Positions 49,975 to 59,203 of a stretch of DNA of 64,000 nucleotides are shown in pieces. Under the pieces are notes generated by a model that saw only the letters and a program-made list of their open reading frames with translations, was not told the DNA's origin and ran no database searches. Position 1 is the first letter of the stretch. Each line of letters starts with the position of its first letter. The translations under genes and the position numbers were made by a program. Location: positions 3,472,001 through 3,536,000 of the forward strand of contig NZ_CP179868.1 in NCBI RefSeq assembly GCF_051379705.1, in the 5' to 3' direction. This DNA comes from Ekhidna sp051379705. Its GTDB lineage: Bacteria > Bacteroidota > Bacteroidia > Cytophagales > Cyclobacteriaceae.

Positions 49975-51407
49975 TGGTCATTATCTAATTCCTTCACCTT
50001 TTCTTTCACGATTTTAAGAAGCAAGTCCACTTTTGATTTGTGAGTACGAAAAACGACTACAGCAATTCGTATCCAGAATATGCCGTGTATAGTGGTTGAT
50101 GAAAGAAAGATTCGACCATCGTCTTGAATGGCCTTGATTAGCTTTTCATTAAGGGAATTAGCTTCACCTGATTCAGGTACATATCTAAAGATCGCAATGG
50201 AAAGATCTGGAACGGGTCCTACTTCAAAACCTTCCACTTTATTTAACTCTGCTCTAAAGTATTGAGCCAAAAGCATCTTTTCTTCAAGAGCTGCTCGAAA
50301 CGGTTTAAGTCCGAAGAGCTTTAGCGGCAGCCACATCCGAAGGCCTCTAAAATGCTTGGTAAGTTCCGGAGAAACATCTGCCGCATTCACCTCACTATCT
50401 GAATCTACCAGATCCTGAAGATAGTCGGCAGTGTATCGGTGCGCTTGGTAAAGTGCTTTCAAGTTTTTAATCAAAACAGCTCCAGTACCAAATGGAAGAA
50501 ACAAACTTTTATGTGGATCCAATGTCACAGAGTCTGCTTTTTCAATTCCTTTAGATCGTTCTTTTATTTCTGGGAGCATTCTAAAAAACCCTCCATATGC
50601 AGCATCAACATGAAACCAAAGGCCGTACCTCTCTGCTATTTTACTCATCGCTTCTATTGGGTCGATTGTTCCTGTATTGGTTGTGCCGAGTGAAGCATTC
50701 AGGAAGAATGGAATAAGTCCTTTTGATTTATCTGTTTCTATCGTTTCCTCCAAAGAAGCAATGTCTAACCTGAATTCACTATCTACAGATAGATAGCGAA
50801 GCTGTGCTTCTCCCAATCCCGCAATTCGCAAGGCTTTCTGCAAAGAATGATGGGTTTGATCAGATAGATATATCACAAGCTTATCAAAGTCCTTTGCTTT
50901 TACGCCACGAGCTTCTCTAGCCGTAACGACTGCAATTAGATTTGAGATTGATCCTCCTGAGGTAAGGTTTCCGGTCGCATCGGAAGGAAATCCCATGAGC
51001 TCATTCATCCATCTTATGAGCATATTTTCCATACGTGCTGCACCTGGAGCCGGGAAATAGATGCCTGCATACTTGTTACTGATTGCCGCCAGATAATCTC
51101 CCAAAGCGGAGGGATATAGTCCACCTCCGGGTACATAACCCATATGACCACCGGAAGCTGCGTTGATGCCGTCTTCTTCTACATGTGTTTTCAGAAATCC
51201 AAGTAACTGGTTAATTGGAATTGCCTGATCATCAATTTCTTCTTTCTCTACAGGTAGCGGATTTTGAAAGAAGGCATTTGAGCCATCAAGGTTGGATAAA
51301 AATTTTGATGTGTGATCGAACACCTTTTGAGTGAGTTCGTTTCGATCCTTTTCATTGGGTTCCAGCTGCCTGGCGATAACCTCTAGTTCCTGAATTTTTT
51401 TGATCAT
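49971..51407 (-). CDS. PLP-dependent group II decarboxylase
   Basis: The protein has 478 residues from the ATG at 51407 (a TTG nine bases upstream is less likely). PLP is bound by the Lys in TLDPHKSLFLPFGTGA (about 300), with the Asp in WFHVDAAYGGF and LTSGGSISNLIAVVTARE. This is the aromatic-amino-acid/glutamate decarboxylase family. The NGGHMGYVPGGG-type loop at 97-110 is typical of the aromatic group in bacteria. The substrate is unproven (tryptophan, tyrosine, DOPA or glutamate possible). It follows the CarboxypepD-like gene upstream... which lies on the same strand but with about 40 bases between and no shared function evident. Confidence 0.88.
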   Translation of the reverse strand: MIKKIQELEVIARQLEPNEKDRNELTQKVFDHTSKFLSNLDGSNAFFQNPLPVEKEEIDDQAIPINQLLGFLKTHVEEDGINAASGGHMGYVPGGGLYPSALGDYLAAISNKYAGIYFPAPGAARMENMLIRWMNELMGFPSDATGNLTSGGSISNLIAVVTAREARGVKAKDFDKLVIYLSDQTHHSLQKALRIAGLGEAQLRYLSVDSEFRLDIASLEETIETDKSKGLIPFFLNASLGTTNTGTIDPIEAMSKIAERYGLWFHVDAAYGGFFRMLPEIKERSKGIEKADSVTLDPHKSLFLPFGTGAVLIKNLKALYQAHRYTADYLQDLVDSDSEVNAADVSPELTKHFRGLRMWLPLKLFGLKPFRAALEEKMLLAQYFRAELNKVEGFEVGPVPDLSIAIFRYVPESGEANSLNEKLIKAIQDDGRIFLSSTTIHGIFWIRIAVVVFRTHKSKVDLLLKIVKEKVKELDNDH

Positions 51408-51445
51408 TGCGATCAAATTTAGTTAGGAATATTTGAGAGCCAATT

Positions 51446-52237
51446 TTATGCTCCAGGACTGTCGTTATGGTTTTTCAATTCACCTTTTTCTGACTTGAAT
51501 TCGTCCAGGAGAGCCATCATCCTGCCATGAATTTCAAAAAGTGTGGTTTCAGCTAAATACTTTGGCGTGAACTTACAATAGGCAATGAAATCGGTGAGTT
51601 CATCACCTTTTAGCTTGGTTTCTTCGGCTATCCAGTCTCTGTTAAACTTCCGATAAGCAGCACGCTCCATCTCTTGCTTAGCCAATAATTTATCCAGCTT
51701 TCTCTTTTCTTTGCCTTTTTTGGTAAGTCCACCCACATCAAATCCTATTGATATGGTTGGTGCATGATAATCGGGCGGTTGTATTTTCTGTTCGTTGGCG
51801 GCTATCTTGTATGCATCCAATGGGATCGCATCCAAACCAAATACCACGTGAGTGGAATCCATTGCCTGCGTATCTATAATTTGTTGCTTAAATCTCCAGT
51901 ATTCAGGAAAGACGTTTACCTCGACCTCAGTTAGTTTAATCGCTTCTTGTGTGAGATAGAAATTAACTAAAGCATATGATGGATTTTCATTTACGATATA
52001 TGTAATGGACTTATAGCCAACATAAGTGAACACGAGTGAATCTCCTTTTTGAACCGGAATTTTGAACGTGCCATTTTCATTTGTGTTGGTTAAGAGACCT
52101 GCTTTAGGATTTGTGATGTGAACACCAATCATTCGGTCAGAATTGATTGAATCAGAAACAATTCCATAGAGGTAATCTCTCTGTGAATATCCACTCAGGG
52201 ATATCAGGATGAACAACATAAGTAAGAGTATTCGCAC
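51446..52237 (-). CDS. Exported CarboxypepD_reg-like domain protein
   Basis: The protein has 263 residues and starts at GTG. After the signal peptide a carboxypeptidase-regulatory-like (transthyretin-type) domain covers about 20-105: YLYGIVSDSINSDRMIGVHI...NENGTFKIPVQKGDSLVFTYVGYKS. The C-terminal 150 residues are charged and helical with KKGKEKRKLDKLLAKQE. Such domains sit at the N-terminus of TonB-dependent receptors, but here there is no receptor, so it is the common free-standing type of unknown role. It precedes the decarboxylase gene by 38 bases on the same strand. Confidence 0.85.
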   Translation of the reverse strand: MRILLLMLFILISLSGYSQRDYLYGIVSDSINSDRMIGVHITNPKAGLLTNTNENGTFKIPVQKGDSLVFTYVGYKSITYIVNENPSYALVNFYLTQEAIKLTEVEVNVFPEYWRFKQQIIDTQAMDSTHVVFGLDAIPLDAYKIAANEQKIQPPDYHAPTISIGFDVGGLTKKGKEKRKLDKLLAKQEMERAAYRKFNRDWIAEETKLKGDELTDFIAYCKFTPKYLAETTLFEIHGRMMALLDEFKSEKGELKNHNDSPGA

Positions 52238-52441
52238 ATTTCAAATATCTGCAATGACCATGCGAATGACGAATTATTAAGATTTTTTAACACCAACTAG
52301 TTTCATTGCTCCAAGTAAACTCCGCTTTGGAGCTCTAAGGATTCTTTTTTTAAATGTAGCATCAGGTTCAGCAGCTTTGGCTTGATACTTTCTTATTGAG
52401 TTTTTTCATAGTTGTGGCGATGATTGTTTCAATAGATCACT

Positions 52442-52837
52442 CTACTGTGGAGCGGTCTTTCTATACGCAATCAACTGGCCAATAAATCCTATCAGGATCA
52501 AACCGTAAGCCAGCGGATGAAAGTATTGAAGTGAGACTACAAAGGCTATTAATGTGAAAAACATCAATGTGCGGAGCATTGTGCGATCGATCTTGGATGC
52601 ATGTGCCAATTGCAAGGTTCCGATAGTGATCATAAATAATCCGGTCATGATGCTGAATCCATTGTGGAAGGACATAAGTGTATGCGTTCCCATCATTTCA
52701 ATTTCATAGTCTTTCATCATTTGGATGACCTCAGGAACTTCTTCGTTGCTGGGGCCAAAAAATTGTGCGATCAGATGGAGAATGCCTAATAGGGCAAGAG
52801 CTGCTCCGGCAGCTTTAATCATTTTATTAGCTTCCAT
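52442..52837 (-). CDS. Small four-helix membrane protein, unknown
   Basis: The protein has 131 residues with four hydrophobic helices (about 7-25, 55-78, 85-103, 107-125). KAAGAALALLGILHLIAQFF and THTLMSFHNGFSIMTGLF are the best conserved-looking segments; the histidines near the membrane (HLIAQ, HTLMSFH) recall small heme- or metal-binding membrane proteins, but no family can be assigned. It has an ATG start and stands about 200 bases from its neighbours on both sides. Confidence 0.6.
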   Translation of the reverse strand: MEANKMIKAAGAALALLGILHLIAQFFGPSNEEVPEVIQMMKDYEIEMMGTHTLMSFHNGFSIMTGLFMITIGTLQLAHASKIDRTMLRTLMFFTLIAFVVSLQYFHPLAYGLILIGFIGQLIAYRKTAPQ

Positions 52838-53019
52838 AGCAATACTGAAATTGGTGAATAAGTAAGTTATGCATTTGGAAGTAAAACATAAACTCAGATA
52901 TGATGTGAGGATAAAGTACTCATTAGGTGTATCATTCTTCCTTTTCCACCAGCGGTCGCTAGCTTCCTCTCACAATTTACTTTCTTTGCGCTTGAGCTAA
53001 TTCAAACAATTTAAACCCT

Positions 53020-55131
53020 ATGAGACAATTACTATTACTTATTACCATGACGCTATGCGTGTCACTTGTGGCTCAGGAGAAGCGATTCTTCATGCCTAAA
53101 GAGATGAAGCAGGCGTATGACAAAGGCACTCGCTCGTATGACGGGAAGCCAGGTGCCAGCTACTGGCACAACACGGTAGACTATGACATCAAAGTTGCTA
53201 TAGATCCGGAGACGCGCGGAATCAGTGGAACATCAGAGATCACTTATACCAACAATAGCCCGGATGACCTGAGTACGATCGTAGTACGGTTATACAATGA
53301 TGTGTATCGAAAAGGAAACCCACGTGCTTCTCGTGTAGATGAGCGAGATATTGATGATGGAGTGACATTGAATATGGTTCAGGTTCGAGGCGACTCTGTA
53401 GATATGGAAAGCCGATCGTTTACAAGAAACGGTACCAATATTTTTATTCGACTTTCTGAGTCACTTAAAAGCGGTGAGAAAATTGATCTCGCGATTAATT
53501 GGGAACAGTTTGTACCTTATACCAACCGAAGAACAGGTGTAGCTGATAGCACTTCCTTCTTTGTGGCCTACTGGTATCCGCAGGTGGCTGTATACGATGA
53601 TGTATTCGGATGGGATACGCAGAACTATTCGTTTAGAACAGAGTTTTATAACAACCTGGCCAACTTCAATGTTGAGTTTACGGTTCCAAAGTCATTCACT
53701 GTTTGGGCTACTGGTGTTTTACAAAATCCGGATGAAGTGTTCAATGCAAACATTCTGGAACGCTACAACAAAGCATTAACAGCGACAGAGCCAATGGACA
53801 TCATCAATGGTGATGACCTGAAAGATGGTTTTGAGCACAAGTCTGGTACCTGGAAGTTTAAAGCTGACGAAGTACCTGACTTTGCTTTTGCAATGAGTGA
53901 TCATTACGATTGGAATGCCGCTTCACAAAAAGTAGCCGGCAATGATGTATTGATAAGTTCAGTATATCCTACCGGGAATCCACAAGGATTTGCTGCAATG
54001 ACTCCAAATCAGCAAAAAACGATGAAGCACTTCTCTGAAGACATTCCCGGAGTTCCTTATCCTTATCCAAGGTTCACTACTTTCATTGGACTTGGTGGAG
54101 GCGGTATGGAGTTTCCAATGATGGCTTACAATGGAGGACCCGGACTTGGCGTAACAGTTCACGAAATGTACCACATGTACTTCCCGATGTATGTTCGGGT
54201 AAATGAACGACGCTTTGCATGGATGGACGAAGGATGGGCAGATTATATCACCTCTTTAGTAACCAGCAGGTTCTTTAGAAACGATAGCTCGGACTTATTC
54301 ACAAACTACAAAGGAAGCGTAGGAGGGATGCAGGGCCAGTACGAAGATGTGCCATTATTCACTTCTTCACAATTTATGGATGGTACGAACTACGGTTACT
54401 CTGCGTATCCACTACCTGCATTCATTTACTCGATGTTGCATTTCCATCTGGGAGATGAAATGTTTCTGAAAGCCTATCAGGAATACATCAATCGCTGGGC
54501 TAAGAAGTCACCGATACCATTTGATTTCTTTTACACATTCGAAGATGTAAGTGGACAAGATTTAAGCTGGTTATGGAAGCCATGGTTTTTTGAATATGGC
54601 TATCCAAATGTGAAAATTGATGGCATCAAAAAAGACAAGCTTACGGTTTCAAATATGGGGAATCGACCAGTGCCTGTGCAAGTAGAAGTGAAGTATAATG
54701 ACGGCACTGATTACGAAACTTCCATGTCTGCCAAGTCCATGGCGGGTAAGGACAAGTTTGAAGTAATTATTCCTAATTATAAAAAAGTAGAGTCTATCTC
54801 GGTAAATGCTAGTCTTCCTGATTTGGACGACACGGACAATTTCTATCCACCATTGAAAGATCGAATGGCAGGAGTAGAGGTTCCTGAATTTATTTATGGT
54901 ACATACAACATTGCCAACTTTAATATTCAGGCGACGATGAAGATGGAAGATGGCCTTGTGAAAGCTCAAGTTCCTGCAGCAGGAATGAATGTTGTAGTGA
55001 TGCCGAAAGATGGTAAGTGGATTTCACTAGATGGACAAGTAGTAGTTGAATTTGACAACTCAGGTGAAAAAACTGCTATGAGTATGGAGCTGAAGCAATT
55101 TGGAGTAACTGTAGAAGGTACGAAAGAGTAG
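53020..55131 (+). CDS. M1 family zinc metallopeptidase (exported)
   Basis: The protein has 703 residues. The signal peptide ends SLVAQE. The catalytic domain has the substrate motif GGGGMEFPMMAYN and the zinc site HEMYHMYFP...WMDEGWADYI (HExxH plus Glu 18 residues later). The first His-Glu-Met-Tyr-His is unusual only in the middle residues. It trims N-terminal amino acids from peptides, or acts on surface proteins, in the periplasm. A bidirectional terminator follows its end; a paralogue is encoded convergently beyond the small SiaC gene. Confidence 0.93.
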   Translation: MRQLLLLITMTLCVSLVAQEKRFFMPKEMKQAYDKGTRSYDGKPGASYWHNTVDYDIKVAIDPETRGISGTSEITYTNNSPDDLSTIVVRLYNDVYRKGNPRASRVDERDIDDGVTLNMVQVRGDSVDMESRSFTRNGTNIFIRLSESLKSGEKIDLAINWEQFVPYTNRRTGVADSTSFFVAYWYPQVAVYDDVFGWDTQNYSFRTEFYNNLANFNVEFTVPKSFTVWATGVLQNPDEVFNANILERYNKALTATEPMDIINGDDLKDGFEHKSGTWKFKADEVPDFAFAMSDHYDWNAASQKVAGNDVLISSVYPTGNPQGFAAMTPNQQKTMKHFSEDIPGVPYPYPRFTTFIGLGGGGMEFPMMAYNGGPGLGVTVHEMYHMYFPMYVRVNERRFAWMDEGWADYITSLVTSRFFRNDSSDLFTNYKGSVGGMQGQYEDVPLFTSSQFMDGTNYGYSAYPLPAFIYSMLHFHLGDEMFLKAYQEYINRWAKKSPIPFDFFYTFEDVSGQDLSWLWKPWFFEYGYPNVKIDGIKKDKLTVSNMGNRPVPVQVEVKYNDGTDYETSMSAKSMAGKDKFEVIIPNYKKVESISVNASLPDLDDTDNFYPPLKDRMAGVEVPEFIYGTYNIANFNIQATMKMEDGLVKAQVPAAGMNVVVMPKDGKWISLDGQVVVEFDNSGEKTAMSMELKQFGVTVEGTKE

Positions 55132-55150
55132 CTTTAAATAAAGTAAGGTA

Positions 55151-55184
55151 AAAAAGTCCTCTCCGTTATCAGAGAGGACTTTTT
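55151..55184. terminator. Bidirectional terminator between M1 peptidase and SiaC-like genes
   Basis: AAAAAGTCCTCTC and its exact complement flank CGTTATCA, with T runs on both strands, directly between the two convergent genes. Confidence 0.9.
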
Positions 55185-55540
55185 TACTTCTTGTCTACGT
55201 ATTGAAATGGAATACCTGCCTTGTTTTCCAAATCCTGACCTAACTCAACGTGATCGTCATCTCCTTCATCACTAAACCATCGGATCAGTAGCATAGCACC
55301 CATGGCTTGCTTGTCCTTCAGTGCTAGCATCAGTTGATATAGGCACTTCATCGTTCCAGTATCAAAGTGCTCAAGTTTTAATTCAACAATGAAGGTGGGA
55401 ACGGTGGTGTTTTTAACCTGTTCTATAATGGGGAGGTAAAAATCCTGGACATCTCTCATAAGCGATCTACCTTCAATTTTAAGTAGACCAGTTTGCGTAT
55501 TAAATCTTACACTTGGAATAATATCTCCATCATCAGTCAT
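55184..55540 (-). CDS. SiaC-family regulatory protein (DUF1987)
   Basis: The protein has 118 residues and consists of a DUF1987 domain: VRFNTQTGLLKIEGRSLMRDVQDFYLPI and a later TFIVELKLEHFDTGTMKCLYQLML. In Pseudomonas SiaC is a substrate of the SiaB kinase/SiaA phosphatase and controls diguanylate cyclase activity and aggregation. The fold is STAS-like; the phospho-acceptor Thr (T68 in SiaC) corresponds to the Thr/Gly in FDTGTMK here, by inference. SiaA/SiaB partners are not in this window. It has its own start 64 bases behind the upstream M1 gene, so it is probably co-transcribed with it. Confidence 0.8.
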   Translation of the reverse strand: MTDDGDIIPSVRFNTQTGLLKIEGRSLMRDVQDFYLPIIEQVKNTTVPTFIVELKLEHFDTGTMKCLYQLMLALKDKQAMGAMLLIRWFSDEGDDDHVELGQDLENKAGIPFQYVDKK

Positions 55541-55604
55541 ATGGCAGTCGGTTTATAGTTGATACATTATCTCAGGCGGGAGTAACCAGTAAGAATTATA
55601 TTTC

Positions 55605-57827
55605 TTACTCGTCATCTTTCATTTCCTCAAATTTATCTATTTGTTCAGGTCTTGGAAAAACATTGTTTTCAAGATTCACATCTGGTAGCTGCTGATTAGG
55701 GTCTATTGCAATATTGACGACCTCCTTGTCTTTCAAAAATGTCTTGGTGACCTCAGCTTCATTGAGTCTCCAGATTTCTGCTGGTAGCTGCTGAATTTCT
55801 TTGGTGCCATCCGTGTATGTCCACTCGATAATTACAGGCATCACCAATCCACCTTTATTTTGCAGTTTGAGTTCATAGATGTGCTTTCCGGAAAGCTGAT
55901 CTCTCATTTTGCCCTCATCCAGTCGACTAAGGAACTGTCCATAAGAGTTGTCGGCCGTTGGTAGCATGGTAAAAGGCTGCGGTCCATCAGAGAAGCCTTC
56001 ACCTTTGGCTCCTTTACCAGAACCGAAAATACGTTTCGTGTTTCCTTTCTGTTGTTTGTTTTCTACAGTTGCTTGCTCTTCTTTAAGCTGATACCATTTC
56101 ACGTCAGCTAGCTCAATGTCGACTGTCTCTGTGGTAAAGAACCATCCTTTAAAGAACCAATCCAGATCCGTTGCAGTACCATCTTCAAGTGTTCTGAAGA
56201 AATCTGATGGATTTGGATGTTTATACTTCCAACGATTTGCATATTCTTTGAATGCCGCATCAAATAGCTCTTTCCCAACGATGGTTTGTCGTAGCATCTG
56301 AAGTCCGACGGTCGGCTTTTGATAAAAATTAGCTCCCATCTGAAAGAGTAAGTCGTTATCCGAGTTGGTCATAATTGGGCGTAAAGTTTTTTGATCACCC
56401 ATCATGAATTGGATTATGTCTTTTGGTGTTGTGCTCGACCATTCGGGGTATCTTTCGGCCAATGTGCGCTGATGCAAGAATGTATTTAACCCTTCGTCCA
56501 TCCACATCCATTTTCGTTCGTCTGAACTCACGATCATTGGAAACCAATTGTGACCTACTTCATGAATGATTGTACTGGTCATACCTCTTCTGGCTTGTTC
56601 ACTGATTTGCCCGTCTACAGGTCGTCCACCATTGAAAGAGATCATCGGAAATTCCATCCCAATATTGGAAGTATTGACTGAAATAGCTACAGGATATGGA
56701 TAATCAAAAGTAGCTTCGGAATATACCTCCAATGCTTGCTTTACTCCATTAGTAGACTCTTCTGTCCAAACAGGCAAGCCTTCTTTTGGATAGAACGACA
56801 TGGCCATTACTGTGTTGGTTGGAAGCTTCACTGCTTGTGCATCCCAGATGAACTTCCTGGAACTGGCAAAGGCTACATCACGCACATTTTCTGCTTTAAA
56901 CTTCCAGGTCTTGGTTCCTTTTTTCTTCGTTTTCTCATTCTTTTCTGCCTCTTCGGGAGTAATGATGAATAGCTGATCGTCAAAGGATTTGCGGGCTTTA
57001 GCCATTCTATCTTGTTGGGTTTTTGTGAGAACCTCAGATTCGTTAGTAAGCGTACCTGTGCCAGCTACTACATGATCTTCTGGTACCGTCAGCTCCACAG
57101 CATAATCACCAAATTCAAGGGCAAACTCACCGAGCCGTCTGAACTGTTTGTTTTGCCACCCTTCAGTATCGTTATACACAGCCATTCGAGGAAACCAGTG
57201 TCCGAGCAAAAACACTTTGTTGTCATCTTCAGGAAAATACTCGTAGCCTTCCCGAGATAGTAAAAATTTGGCCCGGTCCGTGATGTAGTTTTTCCATTTG
57301 ATGGAGAAGGTAACGTTCTCTCCGGGCTTGAGCGAACTGGGAAGATTGATCCGCAGTAAAGTATTATTAATGATGTATGGCAAGTCCTGACCACTTGCAT
57401 CTTTGATCCACTGGATATCGGTTCCTGCCGGAAAATCAATCGGTCGCACCAAATACTGCATTTGTAGCGAGCTGACTGAATCTCTTACTCCACCCAGCAC
57501 ATCGCCGAAATCTTCATTTCCTTTCTTATTTACATTTTGCTCAATGTTAAGCCACAAGAATTTCAAATTGTGAGGTGAATTGTTGAAGTACGTGATTGTT
57601 TCTTCACCAGTTAGTTCATTGGTATTTTCATCTATCGAGGCTTTGATTTTGTAATCCGCACGCTGCTGCCAATAGTCTTCACCTGGAGCTCCTGAAGCAG
57701 TTCTGTAAGAGTTTGGTGGAGAAAGTAAGCGATCGATCGCATTAAACTTTCCTGAGTAGCCAGGGACATCCTGAGCGAAGGACAATAAGGAAGAAACAAT
57801 AAATGTCGCAGCAATAAGAAATCTCAT
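55605..57827 (-). CDS. M1 family zinc metallopeptidase (exported), second copy
   Basis: The protein has 740 residues. The signal peptide ends LLSFAQDV. It has the M1 core NIGMEFPMISFNGG, HEVGHNWFPMIV and MDEGLNTFL (HExxH and the third Glu ligand), with C-terminal beta sandwich and tail. It is a clear paralogue of the 53 kb gene, but the shared sequence is limited to the catalytic core, so the copies are old. It faces the barrel genes at 57954 divergently, with 126 bases between. Confidence 0.93.
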   Translation of the reverse strand: MRFLIAATFIVSSLLSFAQDVPGYSGKFNAIDRLLSPPNSYRTASGAPGEDYWQQRADYKIKASIDENTNELTGEETITYFNNSPHNLKFLWLNIEQNVNKKGNEDFGDVLGGVRDSVSSLQMQYLVRPIDFPAGTDIQWIKDASGQDLPYIINNTLLRINLPSSLKPGENVTFSIKWKNYITDRAKFLLSREGYEYFPEDDNKVFLLGHWFPRMAVYNDTEGWQNKQFRRLGEFALEFGDYAVELTVPEDHVVAGTGTLTNESEVLTKTQQDRMAKARKSFDDQLFIITPEEAEKNEKTKKKGTKTWKFKAENVRDVAFASSRKFIWDAQAVKLPTNTVMAMSFYPKEGLPVWTEESTNGVKQALEVYSEATFDYPYPVAISVNTSNIGMEFPMISFNGGRPVDGQISEQARRGMTSTIIHEVGHNWFPMIVSSDERKWMWMDEGLNTFLHQRTLAERYPEWSSTTPKDIIQFMMGDQKTLRPIMTNSDNDLLFQMGANFYQKPTVGLQMLRQTIVGKELFDAAFKEYANRWKYKHPNPSDFFRTLEDGTATDLDWFFKGWFFTTETVDIELADVKWYQLKEEQATVENKQQKGNTKRIFGSGKGAKGEGFSDGPQPFTMLPTADNSYGQFLSRLDEGKMRDQLSGKHIYELKLQNKGGLVMPVIIEWTYTDGTKEIQQLPAEIWRLNEAEVTKTFLKDKEVVNIAIDPNQQLPDVNLENNVFPRPEQIDKFEEMKDDE

Positions 57828-57953
57828 GGTCGTATTTTTTTTGGCAAGTTAATAAATGGATAAGTCGGCCAAAAGTATGTTTACACAGGTGGTTTATTCT
57901 AGAGTGATATTATTTACTTTATGTAAATTGAAGCTGTCACCAAACAACTTGAC

Positions 57954-58526
57954 ATGAAACTACTGCCAATAAGCCTTTGCTTGCTGGTGTTTGCGTTTTC
58001 CACCGCAGATGCACAAGTACAGGGATCAGATCAGAATCTAGGATTCGGATTTGATGTTAATTCCATTAGTGGAGGTTCGAAGGACACACGGGTAAACCTC
58101 TACGTTTCATATACTTACTTTATTACTAAAAATCTTTCTCTCGGGGTAGGACCCAGATTTAGTTGGGGGAGAAGCAAGGAGAGCGATACTGTTGCCGTCT
58201 CTAAAAGCAATACCATAGGGTATAATGTGTTCCTTAACTATTCCTTTTTAACAAGCGGGGGATTCGTTCTTCCATACATTGGAGGGCAGTACACCAAGCT
58301 GGTTCAAAAGCAGGCTGGTAATGATGATCCGTTTATTACCAATAGTATAGGAGGCAATGTTGGGATGAAATTTTTTATAACAGAGCGACTCAATATTGAT
58401 AACAACTTTAGCATCACACGGATAATCTCTCAAAACGAAACACTTGATGATTTAGGTTTTGATGCCGACGGGACCGTCATGCAAATCAATGTGGGATTAG
58501 GATACATAATCGGACGTAAAAATTAA
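57954..58526 (+). CDS. Small outer-membrane beta-barrel protein, first of two
   Basis: The protein has 190 residues. The signal peptide (KLLPISLCLLVFAFSTADAQ) is followed by strands including RVNLYVSYTYFITKNLSLG, VFLNYSFLTSGGFVLPYIG and, at the end, QINVGLGYIIGRKN. The next gene, four bases away, encodes a homologous barrel of 222 residues sharing FFITERxNxDNNF and YIIGRK. The pair is a tandem duplication and the first two genes of the caspase operon. The substrate is unknown. Confidence 0.85.
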   Translation: MKLLPISLCLLVFAFSTADAQVQGSDQNLGFGFDVNSISGGSKDTRVNLYVSYTYFITKNLSLGVGPRFSWGRSKESDTVAVSKSNTIGYNVFLNYSFLTSGGFVLPYIGGQYTKLVQKQAGNDDPFITNSIGGNVGMKFFITERLNIDNNFSITRIISQNETLDDLGFDADGTVMQINVGLGYIIGRKN

Positions 58527-58530
58527 GGTC

Positions 58531-59199
58531 ATGAAAAAGATTTTACTAATAGCCTTCACTTTGATTGCGACAACTTCTTTTGCCCAGGTGCAAAAAGGAG
58601 ATATGAACATAGGTGCAAATTTTGGCCTGATGAAGCAAAATGGCGATGCGGACATCATGAATTATTCTTACTCTACATTGATTCTTAATGCGCAATACTA
58701 TTTGACGGACAATGTCTCATTTGGAATTTCGCCAAGTATAGCTACGGCTAAAGTGTTGAATGACGCATTTACTGTGAAGTCAAGTGCATGGAATTTTTAT
58801 CTGGATTATTCATTTCTCTCAGATAATGGAAAAGTACTCCCTTATTTAGGAGTAAAATTCACTTTATACAATACACTTATTGAAAATGGTGATCTATCCG
58901 GTTCTGGTCAAGATCTTGGTGATCAGTTTGGCTTTGGAGGATTTATTCCTATAGGAGGAGGCAACGCCTCATTTGAAACCAAATTCAAAAGACAAGTGGT
59001 GTCTTTGTCAGCAGGGGTGAAGTTCTTCATCACTGAAAGAATCAACGTGGACAACAACTTTACTTTTGGTACAATTCTGAATGAAAAAATCGAGCTTGAT
59101 TTTCTAGGATTTCCATTGTCATTTGATGGCGAAGGTGGTGGTCGCTTGATTCAATTCACCATAGGTTTTGGATATATTATCGGTAGAAAAGGTACCTAA
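58531..59199 (+). CDS. Small outer-membrane beta-barrel protein, second of two
   Basis: The protein has 222 residues with a clear signal peptide (KKILLIAFTLIATTSFAQ). The barrel has YYLTDNVSFGISPSI, FYLDYSFLSDNGKVLPYLG and the end FTIGFGYIIGRKGT, clearly related to the upstream 190-residue barrel; it is longer by a loop of about 30 residues around GDLSGSGQDLGDQFGFGGF. The caspase gene begins five bases behind its stop, so barrels and caspase are one transcript. Confidence 0.87.
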   Translation: MKKILLIAFTLIATTSFAQVQKGDMNIGANFGLMKQNGDADIMNYSYSTLILNAQYYLTDNVSFGISPSIATAKVLNDAFTVKSSAWNFYLDYSFLSDNGKVLPYLGVKFTLYNTLIENGDLSGSGQDLGDQFGFGGFIPIGGGNASFETKFKRQVVSLSAGVKFFITERINVDNNFTFGTILNEKIELDFLGFPLSFDGEGGGRLIQFTIGFGYIIGRKGT

Positions 59200-59203
59200 T
59201 CCT

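Noticed and set aside
52277..52409. Possible small basic protein on the minus strand
   Set aside because: An ATG frame stops after 13 codons; only a one-base shift would join it to a basic 35-residue frame. Too little evidence for a gene or a pseudogene.
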